Positions 1 through 5,407 are shown, counted from the stretch's first letter. The stretch is 5,763 nt of DNA from JBEKYD01 sp049509915 (GCA_049509915.1 JBEKZL010000413.1:1-5763); one strand, 5' to 3'. Notes: generated by a model from the letters alone, not told the origin. A program made the numbers and translations.

Positions 1-117
1 GTGCAGTTGACGGTGGAGCTGATCACGCCCATCGCCATGGACAAGGGGCTGCGCTTTGCGATCCGCGAAGGCGGCCGCACGGTGGGCGCCGGCACGGTGA
101 GCGAGATCATTAAGTAA
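1..117 (+). CDS. tuf: Elongation factor Tu, C-terminal fragment (5' part outside the window)
   Basis: EF-Tu is the cytoplasmic GTPase that brings aminoacyl-tRNA to the ribosome. Frame 1 is open from the first base and ends with TAA at 115-117, giving 38 residues. The fragment contains VELITPIAMDKGLRFAIREG and ends GRTVGAGTVSEIIK, the near-invariant last strands of the EF-Tu C-terminal beta-barrel (domain 3). The GTP-binding domain lies to the left of the window. The gene is cut only by the window edge; nothing suggests that it is broken. It is followed after 29 nt by rpmG, the common bacterial order tuf-rpmG-tRNA-Trp-secE-nusG, so it may share transcripts with the genes downstream. Identification is very secure. 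Which tuf copy this is cannot be judged here, although a position next to secE/nusG is typical of tufB-type loci. Confidence 0.96.
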   Translation: MQLTVELITPIAMDKGLRFAIREGGRTVGAGTVSEIIK

Positions 118-146
118 GCGGGCGCGCGCCCGGCAGGAGTCAATCG

Positions 147-299
147 ATGCCGCGAGATATCATTACGTTCCAATGCACGGAATGCAAGAACCGGAATTAT
201 TCGTCGACCAAGAATAAGAAGACCACCACTGAACGCTTGGAACTGAAGAAGTTCTGCCCGCACTGCCGCAAGCACCAGCCGCATCGGGAGACCAAGTAA
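147..299 (+). CDS. rpmG: 50S ribosomal protein L33
   Basis: This 50-residue protein, MPRDIITFQC...KHQPHRETK, is a small component of the large ribosomal subunit near the E site. It has two CxxC pairs, C10-T-E-C13 and C37-P-H-C40, so it is the zinc-ribbon (C+) form of L33. The family motif pattern 'F.C.EC..RNY...KNK' is followed by 'ERLELKKFCPHC.KH..H.E.K'. Length is normal for L33 (about 50 residues). The ATG at 147 is preceded by a good Shine-Dalgarno AGGAG at 135-139 with a 7-nt spacer. It sits 29 nt after tuf and 61 nt before tRNA-Trp. Because it keeps the zinc ligands, it would be expected to bind zinc. Nothing here shows zinc-responsive control, and no alternative C- paralogue is visible in the window. 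Confidence 0.97.
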   Translation: MPRDIITFQCTECKNRNYSSTKNKKTTTERLELKKFCPHCRKHQPHRETK

Positions 300-320
300 C
301 CGCTGACGTTCGGAATTCTG

Positions 321-326
321 TAGAAT
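321..326 (+). promoter_or_regulatory. -10-like box upstream of tRNA-Trp
   Basis: TAGAAT matches the sigma-70 -10 consensus at 5 of 6 positions and lies 34 nt before the first base of tRNA-Trp, in the only non-coding gap between rpmG and the tRNA. No convincing -35 hexamer lies 16-18 nt upstream. The same extended string (TAxAATAGAG then TTGC) also precedes tRNA-Leu at 1814, which strengthens the case that it is a promoter element. It could provide a private promoter for tRNA-Trp and secE-nusG-rplK in addition to readthrough from tuf. Inference only. Confidence 0.4.
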
Positions 327-360
327 AGAGGTTGCCCCCGGCCTCGGGCGTGCGGAGTAT

Positions 361-435
361 AGGGGCGTAGGTTTAACGGCAGACCAGCGGTCTCCAAAAC
401 CGCGAGTGGGGGTTCGAATCCCTCCGCCCCTGCCA
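361..435 (+). tRNA. trnW: tRNA-Trp (anticodon CCA)
   Basis: A full cloverleaf can be drawn. The acceptor stem is AGGGGCG (361-367) with CGCCCCT (425-431), and the discriminator G432 is followed by an encoded CCA at 433-435. The D arm is GGT (370-372) with ACC (383-385) and has GG at 378-379. The anticodon stem is GCGGT (387-391) with ACCGC (399-403), around the loop CTCCAAA whose anticodon 394-396 is CCA. The variable loop is 4 nt, and the T arm is GGGGG/CCCTC around TTCGAAT. The CCA anticodon and G73 fit tRNA-Trp, which decodes UGG. A tRNA-Trp between rpmG and secE is a common bacterial arrangement, so it is probably cut out of a longer transcript that continues into secE, 45 nt downstream. 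Confidence 0.98.
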
Positions 436-480
436 CTAACCCACGAAGGGAATCGAATAGGGGAAGTTGACGGAAGTAAT

Positions 481-699
481 ATGGCCGACGAAAAGAAGAA
501 CTGGATCGAATCCGCTAAGGATTACGTGAACGATCTGAGGCTGGAGATGCGGCGCGTTTCCTGGCCCAATCGCAAGCAGGTGGAAAGCACCACCGGTGTG
601 GTGATTTTTTCAGTGTTCGCCTTTGCGGCCTATTTTTTCGTCGTCGATTCGCTGGTAGGCAAGATCGTTAAGGGCATCCTCGCGTATTTCTCGAAGTAG
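481..699 (+). CDS. secE: Preprotein translocase subunit SecE
   Basis: SecE is the small inner-membrane subunit of the SecYEG channel; it clamps SecY and is essential for protein export. The product has 72 residues, the short single-span form found in most bacteria (E. coli has three spans). It starts with a charged amphipathic segment (1-30) that includes the family hallmark RRVSWPNRKQ at 24-33. One hydrophobic helix follows at about 39-60 (VVIFSVFAFAAYFFVVDSL). The open frame extends upstream to an ATG at 406, but that lies inside tRNA-Trp, so it cannot be the start. ATG 481 is preceded by GGAAG at 472-476 with a short 4-nt spacer. nusG follows after 7 nt, the classic secE-nusG pairing. Confidence 0.96.
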   Translation: MADEKKNWIESAKDYVNDLRLEMRRVSWPNRKQVESTTGVVIFSVFAFAAYFFVVDSLVGKIVKGILAYFSK

Positions 700-706
700 G
701 CGATAT

Positions 707-1354
707 ATGGAAGAAGCAGACGAAAACTTGCAGTTGGGCGATGCGGAATCGCCAGAGCCCGGTGCGTCCGAGTCGGTGCCCGCGCCCGCTCCTGGAGCCG
801 CCGCGCCGGCCTACGACGACTCGTCTGCCAAGAAGTGGTACATCATCCACACCTACTCGGGGTTCGAGAATAAAGTGGCCGAGTCGTTGCGGACACGCGC
901 CGATGCATTCGGATTTGGCGACAAAATCGGCCAGCTCCTCATCCCGACCGAGGAAGTGGTCGAGTTGCGCAATGGCAAGAAAGTCACCAGCAAACGCCTG
1001 GTTTATCCCGGCTATGTGCTGGTGGAAATGGAAATGAGCGACGAGTTGTGGCACGCGGTGAAGGATACGCCCCGCGTAACGGGCTTCGTCGGCGGCGGTA
1101 ATTCGCCCGTGCCGCTGAGCGCCGATGAAGTCAACCAGATTCTGTACCGGCAGGCGTCTTCGGCGGAGCGGCCGCGTCCCAAGATGACGTTCGAGAAGAA
1201 CGATTCGGTTCGCATCATCGACGGGCCGTTCGCTAATTTCTCCGGCAAGGTGGACGAAGTTAACCCCGAGCGCGGCACGCTCCGCGTCATGGTCACGATT
1301 TTCGGACGCGCCACGCCGGTGGAGTTGGAATTCCTCCAGGTGGAAAAAGTCTAA
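707..1354 (+). CDS. nusG: Transcription termination/antitermination factor NusG
   Basis: NusG binds RNA polymerase beside the clamp, modulates pausing and Rho-dependent termination, and links polymerase to the leading ribosome. The product has 215 residues. The NGN domain starts at about 42 with KKWYIIHTYSGFENKVAESL, continues through YPGYVLVEMEM (100-110), and ends near TPRVTGFVGG (121-130). A linker leads to the KOW domain at about 163-215, with FEKNDSVRIIDGPFANFSGK and then VTIFGRATPVELEFLQVEKV. Residues 1-40 are an acidic, Pro/Ala-rich leader that E. coli NusG (181 aa) lacks, so the protein is about 30 residues longer than average. ATG 707 lies 7 nt after the secE stop, and its weak Shine-Dalgarno (AGG, 698-700) overlaps that stop, which suggests translational coupling. 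rplK follows after 18 nt. Confidence 0.97.
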   Translation: MEEADENLQLGDAESPEPGASESVPAPAPGAAAPAYDDSSAKKWYIIHTYSGFENKVAESLRTRADAFGFGDKIGQLLIPTEEVVELRNGKKVTSKRLVYPGYVLVEMEMSDELWHAVKDTPRVTGFVGGGNSPVPLSADEVNQILYRQASSAERPRPKMTFEKNDSVRIIDGPFANFSGKVDEVNPERGTLRVMVTIFGRATPVELEFLQVEKV

Positions 1355-1372
1355 AGGATTCGGATTGGAAGC

Positions 1373-1801
1373 ATGGCAAAGAAAGTTACCGGTAGTGTGA
1401 AATTGCAGATCCCGGCGGGCAAGGCGACGCCGGCGCCCCCGGTGGGCACGGCGCTTGGTCCCCAAGGCGTGAACATCATGGATTTTTGCAAGGCGTTCAA
1501 CGCCAAGACGTCGGCGAAAGACCAGGAAGGCCTCATCATCCCGGTCGTCATCACGATCTTTTCGGACCGTTCCTTCACCTTCATCACCAAGACTCCGCCG
1601 GTGCCGGTGCTGATCAAGCGTGCCGTCAACCTGGCCAAGGGTTCGCCCGAGCCGCACAAGACCAAGGTCGGCAAGATTACCCAGAAACAGGTGGAAGAGA
1701 TCGCCAAGATCAAAATGCCCGACTTGAATTGCTTCGATTTGGAAGCCGCCATGCGCTCGGTGGCAGGCACCGCCCGCAGCATGGGCGTGGATGTAATTTA
1801 G
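1373..1801 (+). CDS. rplK: 50S ribosomal protein L11
   Basis: L11 binds the GTPase-associated centre of 23S rRNA and forms the base of the ribosomal stalk. The 142 residues equal the E. coli length. The N-terminal domain (about 1-65) carries the proline-rich PAGKATPAPPVGTALGPQGVN segment, the part contacted by factors and by thiostrepton-type antibiotics. The C-terminal rRNA-binding domain (about 70-142) includes TPPVPVLIKRA, KVGKITQKQVEEIAKIKMPD and the ending AGTARSMGVDVI. It lies 18 nt after nusG, and AAGGA at 1354-1358 overlaps the nusG stop region. In most bacteria rplA follows at once; here the next gene is tRNA-Leu, so the operon ends or is split after rplK. In E. coli the rplKA mRNA is repressed by L1; I did not identify an L1-binding site here. 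Confidence 0.98.
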   Translation: MAKKVTGSVKLQIPAGKATPAPPVGTALGPQGVNIMDFCKAFNAKTSAKDQEGLIIPVVITIFSDRSFTFITKTPPVPVLIKRAVNLAKGSPEPHKTKVGKITQKQVEEIAKIKMPDLNCFDLEAAMRSVAGTARSMGVDVI

Positions 1802-1813
1802 GTTGGCGTGATC

Positions 1814-1819
1814 TAAAAT
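1814..1819 (+). promoter_or_regulatory. -10-like box upstream of tRNA-Leu
   Basis: TAAAAT (5 of 6 to the -10 consensus) lies in the 39-nt gap between rplK and tRNA-Leu, 21 nt before the tRNA, a usual leader length. The string TAAAATAGAGTTTTGC closely resembles TAGAATAGAGGTTGC, which precedes tRNA-Trp at 321. No good -35 is visible; its expected place is inside the end of rplK. It probably drives tRNA-Leu independently of the secE-nusG-rplK transcript. Inference only. Confidence 0.42.
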
Positions 1820-1840
1820 AGAGTTTTGCTGCCTAGGTAT

Positions 1841-1927
1841 GCGGATGTGGCGGAATTGGCAGACGCGCTAGATTCAGGTTCTAGTTCTCGCAAGGGAGTG
1901 AAGGTTCAAGTCCTTTCATCCGCACCA
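1841..1927 (+). tRNA. trnL: tRNA-Leu (anticodon CAG)
   Basis: This is a class II tRNA of 87 nt including the encoded CCA (1925-1927). The acceptor stem is GCGGATG (1841-1847) with CATCCGC (1917-1923), and the discriminator is A1924. The anticodon stem is CTAGA (1868-1872) with TCTAG (1880-1884), around the loop TTCAGGT, giving anticodon CAG (1875-1877), which reads CUG. A long variable arm occupies about 1885-1899. The T arm is GAAGG/CCTTT around TTCAAGT. Long variable arm, A73 and CAG together fix it as Leu. It stands 39 nt after rplK, in place of the expected rplA. Its 3' end is 12 nt from the stop codon of a convergent gene, with no terminator between. A long open frame crossing it on the same strand is just a translation of the tRNA. 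Confidence 0.97.
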
Positions 1928-1939
1928 AAATTCAGTGGC

Positions 1940-3562
1940 TTACTTTCGGCTCACGCGCCGCTGGAAAAGCTGGATGGCCGGCGTCTGGGCCGAGGGAACA
2001 TATTCCAGCACTACCCCCCGCTTTTTCAACGTGTCCACCAATGCCCCCACAGGGATACCCTGCACCGGCGTGCCACCCGAAATGGCCAGCCTGGCGGCCA
2101 CGCCGGCAGCCTGGCCGAGGATCATGTACTGCGGCTCCATGCGCACCGACGAATACGCCACATGGCTGGCCGAGAAGGCTACCGGCACCAGGAGATTGGT
2201 GGCATCCGCCGCGTTGGGCAGCATGATCCGATAAGGGATCTGATACGGGTTCACAGCCACTTGCATGTCGCCCTCGTTGCGAACAAATCCATCCGGCCCC
2301 AGGATGCGCTCCACGTTGTGCGAATCGCTGTTATAGGAGCCCATGCCGACCGGGTCGGGCTTGGTCAGCTCGGTCTGAAGATCCTTCTGCACCATAACGT
2401 ATTCGCCCACCATGCGGCGCGCCTCGCGGATGTATAACTGGTTCGGCCAGTTGCCGCTATCGGTGAACTCGTCTTTGCACAGGCCCCAGCGATTGATCTC
2501 CCTCCGGAGGCTTTCGGGCACCTGTGGATCGGTTGCCAGGAAATAGAAGAAGCCCTGCACGTAATCCTTGTGCTCCTTCCAGATCTCGGCCCGGCGGGCG
2601 TAGCTTGCATCGGGATAGTCCCAACTGCCACCGATGTAATCGGTAGAGAAAGGCCCCTGGTTGTTGACGTCAGCCTTGCCGTTGGGAAGGCGGTCTAGTT
2701 TGATCACCGAATCGAGCGTGGCGGCTCGTCCCTCGGCCTTTTGGCGCGCCTGTAGCAAACGGGCAAACAGGGCGTAGCGCCGGGGATCGTAGCCTGCCGG
2801 AGCGGCGAAGGGAACCTGGTTCTGGGGAACCTCGGATAGGCACATGCGGTAGTTGTAGGCCTGTACCGCCTTGTCGGCCGTTCCCGGCGCGGGAGTATGC
2901 CGAGCGGAGATCCCGGGCAGAAGGCGGCCTTCCGCGTCGTAGGGCGGGATATCGACCAGAAACTGATGGAACGGAGTGCGGTCGCGCACGCCCGCCAGGG
3001 TCTCCTGGTACTGGGAACTGCCTTCGCGGCCATACGTGTACCTCACGCCGGCCTGCGCCATCAGATCGCCTTCATAACTGGAATCGATGAACACTTTGGC
3101 GGTGAACGAGTCGCCGTTCTCCACGAATATCTCGGCCACCTCCGCGCCGGTTTTGCGCACGCCGCCCTTCTCTTTCAGGCAGCTTTGCTGAAAGAGCTGG
3201 ACTCCCGCCTCTTGCAGCATTCCGCGAAAGATGTCCTCGGCCACGTGCGGCTCGTGGATCCAGCCGATCTCCTGTCCGTAACGCGACAGTTGATAATGCC
3301 GGCCGACGCGCAGATAAAACTCCAACGCGTACCCACCGATGACTTCCTTCTTGCCGTAGTCCGTCCAGCCAAGGCCACCCGACACCATGCCGCCGACATG
3401 TTGGCCAGGTTCGAGCAAGGCCGCGTTCAGCCCTTCACGGGCGGCGGAGACTGCCGCAATGACGCCTCCGGCGGTGCCACCATAGACCACAACATCGAAG
3501 GCGTGGGTCGCCCCCGGCGATGCGAAGGGAAGGGCAAGCAGCACGAAGAATATGTTCTTCAT
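1940..3562 (-). CDS. Exported FAD-dependent oxidoreductase (FAD_oxidored family, substrate unknown)
   Basis: A flavoprotein of 540 residues from ATG 3562. Residues 1-21 form a Sec-type signal peptide (MKNIFFVLLALPFASPGATHA), so the enzyme probably acts in the periplasm or outside the cell. It then begins FDVVVYGGTAGGVIAAVSAA (22-41), the Rossmann FAD-binding fold. E51, in LLEPGQHVGGMVSGG, is placed to bind the FAD ribose. Family signatures follow: IDSSYEGDLMAQAGVRYTYGRE (159-180) and, near the end, IPYRIMLPNAADATNLLVPV (442-461) plus VRMEPQYMILGQAAGVAARLA (473-493), the second FAD-contact region. I know this as the 'FAD-dependent oxidoreductase' group (PF12831 type) common in Acidobacteria and Planctomycetes; its substrates are mostly unproven. 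An in-frame GTG at 3571 is possible, but it lies inside the likely Shine-Dalgarno. The gene runs toward tRNA-Leu and lies 108 nt after the ompA-like gene on the same strand. A joint transcript is possible. Confidence 0.9.
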   Translation of the reverse strand: MKNIFFVLLALPFASPGATHAFDVVVYGGTAGGVIAAVSAAREGLNAALLEPGQHVGGMVSGGLGWTDYGKKEVIGGYALEFYLRVGRHYQLSRYGQEIGWIHEPHVAEDIFRGMLQEAGVQLFQQSCLKEKGGVRKTGAEVAEIFVENGDSFTAKVFIDSSYEGDLMAQAGVRYTYGREGSSQYQETLAGVRDRTPFHQFLVDIPPYDAEGRLLPGISARHTPAPGTADKAVQAYNYRMCLSEVPQNQVPFAAPAGYDPRRYALFARLLQARQKAEGRAATLDSVIKLDRLPNGKADVNNQGPFSTDYIGGSWDYPDASYARRAEIWKEHKDYVQGFFYFLATDPQVPESLRREINRWGLCKDEFTDSGNWPNQLYIREARRMVGEYVMVQKDLQTELTKPDPVGMGSYNSDSHNVERILGPDGFVRNEGDMQVAVNPYQIPYRIMLPNAADATNLLVPVAFSASHVAYSSVRMEPQYMILGQAAGVAARLAISGGTPVQGIPVGALVDTLKKRGVVLEYVPSAQTPAIQLFQRRVSRK

Positions 3563-3567
3563 AGCGG

Positions 3568-3572
3568 TCACC
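3568..3572 (-). promoter_or_regulatory. Shine-Dalgarno that decides the start of the FAD oxidoreductase
   Basis: On the - strand GGTGA lies 5 nt before ATG 3562 (GGTGACCGCTATG). The only upstream in-frame alternative, GTG 3571-3569, falls within this GGTGA. It would add only MTA to the protein, ahead of the signal peptide's MKN, and it has no purine-rich site of its own. This favours ATG 3562. Confidence 0.55.
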
Positions 3573-3595
3573 GCAAATAGTAACGTGAAATGGGA

Positions 3596-3617
3596 GAGGC
3601 GGGTGCGCCCGACCCTC
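3596..3617 (-). terminator. Hairpin between the ompA-like gene and the FAD oxidoreductase (weak terminator or attenuator candidate)
   Basis: GAGG-CGGG (3596-3603) pairs with CCCG (3608-3611) and CCTC (3614-3617), leaving a TGCG loop and a 2-nt AC bulge: an 8-bp GC-rich stem. It lies 53 nt past the ompA-like stop and 33 nt before the next start. No run of U follows in either direction, so it is not a standard intrinsic terminator. It may only slow polymerase or stabilise mRNA ends. Confidence 0.25.
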
Positions 3618-3670
3618 CTTGTCGCGCCATTCAGGAACTTGCGCAGGGCCGCAGGGCGCGGCTGAAACCG

Positions 3671-5248
3671 CTATTTACCGATCTTGGTGCCGATGACCTC
3701 TCCCGAGATGACGATTTCCACCCGCCGGTTCTGCTGCCGGCCCTCCGCCGTGCCGTTGTCGGCGATGGGCATGGATTTGCCGAATCCGGCCGCGGTCAAG
3801 CTGGAATCGGGCAATCCCTGTTGGATCAGATACTTACGAACCGAGTCAGCTCGCTGCTCCGAGAGTTTCTGGTTGAACTCATCGCTCCCGGTGCTGTCGG
3901 TGTGCCCTTCAATGGCAAGATTCAGTCCCGGATGAGCCACCACAATGCCGGAGAACCTGGCCAATTTTTCACGGGCGACTGGTCGAAGGTCGAATTTGGC
4001 GGTATCGAACAGTACATCGGCCATATTGACGACGAGTCCACGCGGCGTGTCCCGGGTATCGAGGATCCGGTTGAACTGATCGAGCAACTGGGCGCGGAGA
4101 GCCTCGGCGGCCTGGCGGGCTTGTTCGGCTTCGGCCTGGGCCGCCGCTTCCTTGGCCTTCAGCGCCTCGGCCTCGGCATTCGCTTTGGCCTGCTGTGCCT
4201 CGGCCTCGGCCTTGGTTCGTGCCGCCAAAGCCTCCGCATCGGCCTTCTCCTTGGCCAACGCATCAGCTTGGGCTTTGGCCTTGGCCGCCTGCGCGTCGGC
4301 TTCCAGCTTGGCTTTGGCGGCGGCGAGTTCAGCTTCCGCTTTCATCGCCGCTTCGCGGGCGGCAGCCAGTTCAGCCTGGCGCTGGGCTTCCGCATCGGCC
4401 CTTCGCCTCGCTTCCGCCGCCTCGGCCGCCGCTTTGGCCTCTGCCTCGGCCTTGGCTTTGGCGGCCGCCGCCTGCCGCTCCTGCGCGATATGTTCCTCCT
4501 GCTGGCGTTGAACGGCGAGAGACCGGGCATCTTCGGCGAACTGCACCGACTGCCGCGCGGCCGAGACGATCGCCGCGCTGCCGGCCTTCCGCGCCAGCGC
4601 GTCCTCGGCTTTCTTCAGACTCGCATTCATCGTGGCGAAAATATCCGGTGCGTACCGATCCAGGGGAACGTGCTTGAGATCGACCGACAGCGCCAGCGGA
4701 TTCCCCAGCCGCTGATACTGGGCTCGCGCCATCAATTTGTACTCGTGGATCGGCAGCACCTCCCCTTTCGTATCCTTGCGAATCTCGTTTTGCAGCACCA
4801 GAATCTCGCTGGGCTGGTGAACCGCGAAGTACGGCTCGGCGGTGACGAACAGGGAGAAGGCCTGCAACTGAGTGGTCGTCTTGAGCTTGCCTTCCCCGGC
4901 GCTGTTGATGCGGATTTCACCGAGGTTATAGGTGCTTCCCTCCGGGGACACGGCCCACAGCACATAGGTAAGAAACGACGCGCCGAACTTCGTCGGTTGC
5001 GCCAGGCTCTTGACCTCCGCCTCGACATCCGTCACCCCCTTTCTGGCTTCCACTTTGGCTTCGCCGTAGGCCTCGCGGACGGCGCCGGTGGTGATCAGGG
5101 TGACCTTTGTCGTGCCTCCGCCGACGCGGTAACTTATGGCCTGGACCGGCTTGTTGGATGGATCGGGTGCAAACCCGCTTTCCGGGGCCTGCCCGGCGGC
5201 CACCCCGATTACCAACAGCGGCAACAACGCCACGGTCGCGCTCTTCAT
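3671..5248 (-). CDS. OmpA-family peptidoglycan-associated protein with long Ala-rich coiled coil
   Basis: 525 residues. A signal peptide lies at about 1-20 (MKSATVALLPLLVIGVAAG) with no lipobox Cys, so it is a soluble or periplasmic protein rather than a lipoprotein. Residues about 30-195 form a domain I cannot name, with FGASFLTYVLWAVSPEG (88-104) and AFSLFVTAEPYFAVHQPSEI (130-149). I recall very similar stretches in acidobacterial proteins. Residues 199-250 (YAPDIFATMNASLKKAEDAL...) resemble the helical DUF4398 type. Residues about 256-390 are an A/E/K/Q coiled coil. The C-terminal OmpA domain (about 408-517) has ADVLFDTAKFDLRP, IEGHTDSTGS, LSEQRADSV and GRQQNRRVEIVI. D451 and R466 are the pair expected to grip diaminopimelate in peptidoglycan. 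It likely tethers the envelope to the cell wall. ATG 5248 has AGGGGG 8 nt upstream. No outer-membrane beta-barrel is evident. Confidence 0.9.
   Translation of the reverse strand: MKSATVALLPLLVIGVAAGQAPESGFAPDPSNKPVQAISYRVGGGTTKVTLITTGAVREAYGEAKVEARKGVTDVEAEVKSLAQPTKFGASFLTYVLWAVSPEGSTYNLGEIRINSAGEGKLKTTTQLQAFSLFVTAEPYFAVHQPSEILVLQNEIRKDTKGEVLPIHEYKLMARAQYQRLGNPLALSVDLKHVPLDRYAPDIFATMNASLKKAEDALARKAGSAAIVSAARQSVQFAEDARSLAVQRQQEEHIAQERQAAAAKAKAEAEAKAAAEAAEARRRADAEAQRQAELAAAREAAMKAEAELAAAKAKLEADAQAAKAKAQADALAKEKADAEALAARTKAEAEAQQAKANAEAEALKAKEAAAQAEAEQARQAAEALRAQLLDQFNRILDTRDTPRGLVVNMADVLFDTAKFDLRPVAREKLARFSGIVVAHPGLNLAIEGHTDSTGSDEFNQKLSEQRADSVRKYLIQQGLPDSSLTAAGFGKSMPIADNGTAEGRQQNRRVEIVISGEVIGTKIGK
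4094..4483 (-). repeat. Imperfect tandem repeats encoding the Ala-rich coiled coil
   Basis: This part of the ompA-like gene (residues about 256-385) is built from degenerate short units such as AKAEAEAKAAAEA, KAEAELAAAKAKLEADAQAAK and TKAEAEAQQAKANAEAEALK. At DNA level the units GCCTCGGCC and TTGGCCTT/GCTTTGGC recur many times on the + strand. The period drifts between about 7 and 11 residues and no exact unit is kept, so it grew by slippage or duplication and then diverged. It is likely to vary in length between strains. Confidence 0.7.
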
Positions 5249-5256
5249 GGTCGTTT

Positions 5257-5262
5257 CCCCCT
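5257..5262 (-). promoter_or_regulatory. Strong Shine-Dalgarno of the ompA-like gene
   Basis: AGGGGG on the - strand, 8 nt before ATG 5248. It is the best ribosome site in the right half of the window and supports ATG 5248 as the start of the signal peptide. Confidence 0.7.
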
Positions 5263-5358
5263 GATTCGAGACGCTCTTGCAAAACTCAGCCGGTCCGCTG
5301 GATGGCGAGCCGCGCTGCTATGAGACATGAATACCGAAGACTTCATCGCGGTCGGACG

Positions 5359-5370
5359 CGAGAATTCTCG
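5359..5370. promoter_or_regulatory. 12-bp perfect palindrome at the predicted ompA-like start site (operator candidate)
   Basis: CGAGAATTCTCG is its own reverse complement. It lies just downstream of the proposed -10 of the ompA-like promoter (5378-5383), that is at about +2 to +13, where a bound dimeric repressor could block transcription. There is no loop, so it is unlikely to act as an RNA hairpin. No regulator family was recognised from the sequence. A chance palindrome of this length is possible. Confidence 0.28.
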
Positions 5371-5377
5371 GAATTTC

Positions 5378-5407
5378 AGTGTACTCGACTGGGCATTTTC
5401 TTGGCAA
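5378..5407 (-). promoter_or_regulatory. Candidate sigma-70 promoter of the ompA-like gene
   Basis: On the - strand TTGCCA (5407-5402, 5 of 6 to TTGACA) is followed after 18 nt by TACACT (5383-5378, 4 of 6 to TATAAT). Transcription would begin near 5371 and give a 5' leader of about 120 nt before ATG 5248. I saw no better pair closer to the gene. No riboswitch or other structured leader was recognised in the leader. Confidence 0.35.

Noticed and set aside
406..480. In-frame upstream ATG extending SecE by 25 residues
   Set aside because: The ATG is inside tRNA-Trp and the added residues are a translation of the tRNA T arm. ATG 481 has its own ribosome site and gives the family length.
668..1657. 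329-codon open frame on the - strand across nusG and rplK
   Set aside because: It covers two unmistakable conserved genes on the other strand, is rich in H and R, and matches no family I know. It is a high-GC antisense shadow.
1841..1927. tRNA-Leu as an att site of an integrated island
   Set aside because: No integrase is in the window and I found no second copy of the tRNA 3' end (attR-like repeat). The idea stays only as a possible reason for the gene-order break.
1826..2437. 203-codon + strand frame beginning ADVAELADALDSGSS
   Set aside because: Its first part is the well-known mistranslation of a tRNA-Leu gene, and the rest is antisense to the FAD oxidoreductase.
2897..3580. 227-codon + strand frame opposite the oxidoreductase N-terminus
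   Set aside because: Antisense shadow. No domain is seen, and the opposite frame holds the FAD-binding motif and signal peptide.
3572..3670. Promoter for the FAD oxidoreductase in the gap after the ompA-like gene
   Set aside because: TACTAT-like bases occur on the - strand near 3580, but with no -35 at a usual distance. The evidence is too weak to list.
3590..5323. 577-codon open frame on the + strand, longer than the ompA-like gene opposite it
   Set aside because: It is the antisense of an Ala/Glu/Lys-rich GC-rich gene, whose reverse complement lacks stops. The product is low-complexity (runs of G, L, R, F) with no recognisable domain, while the - strand frame has a signal peptide, a ribosome site and a full OmpA domain.
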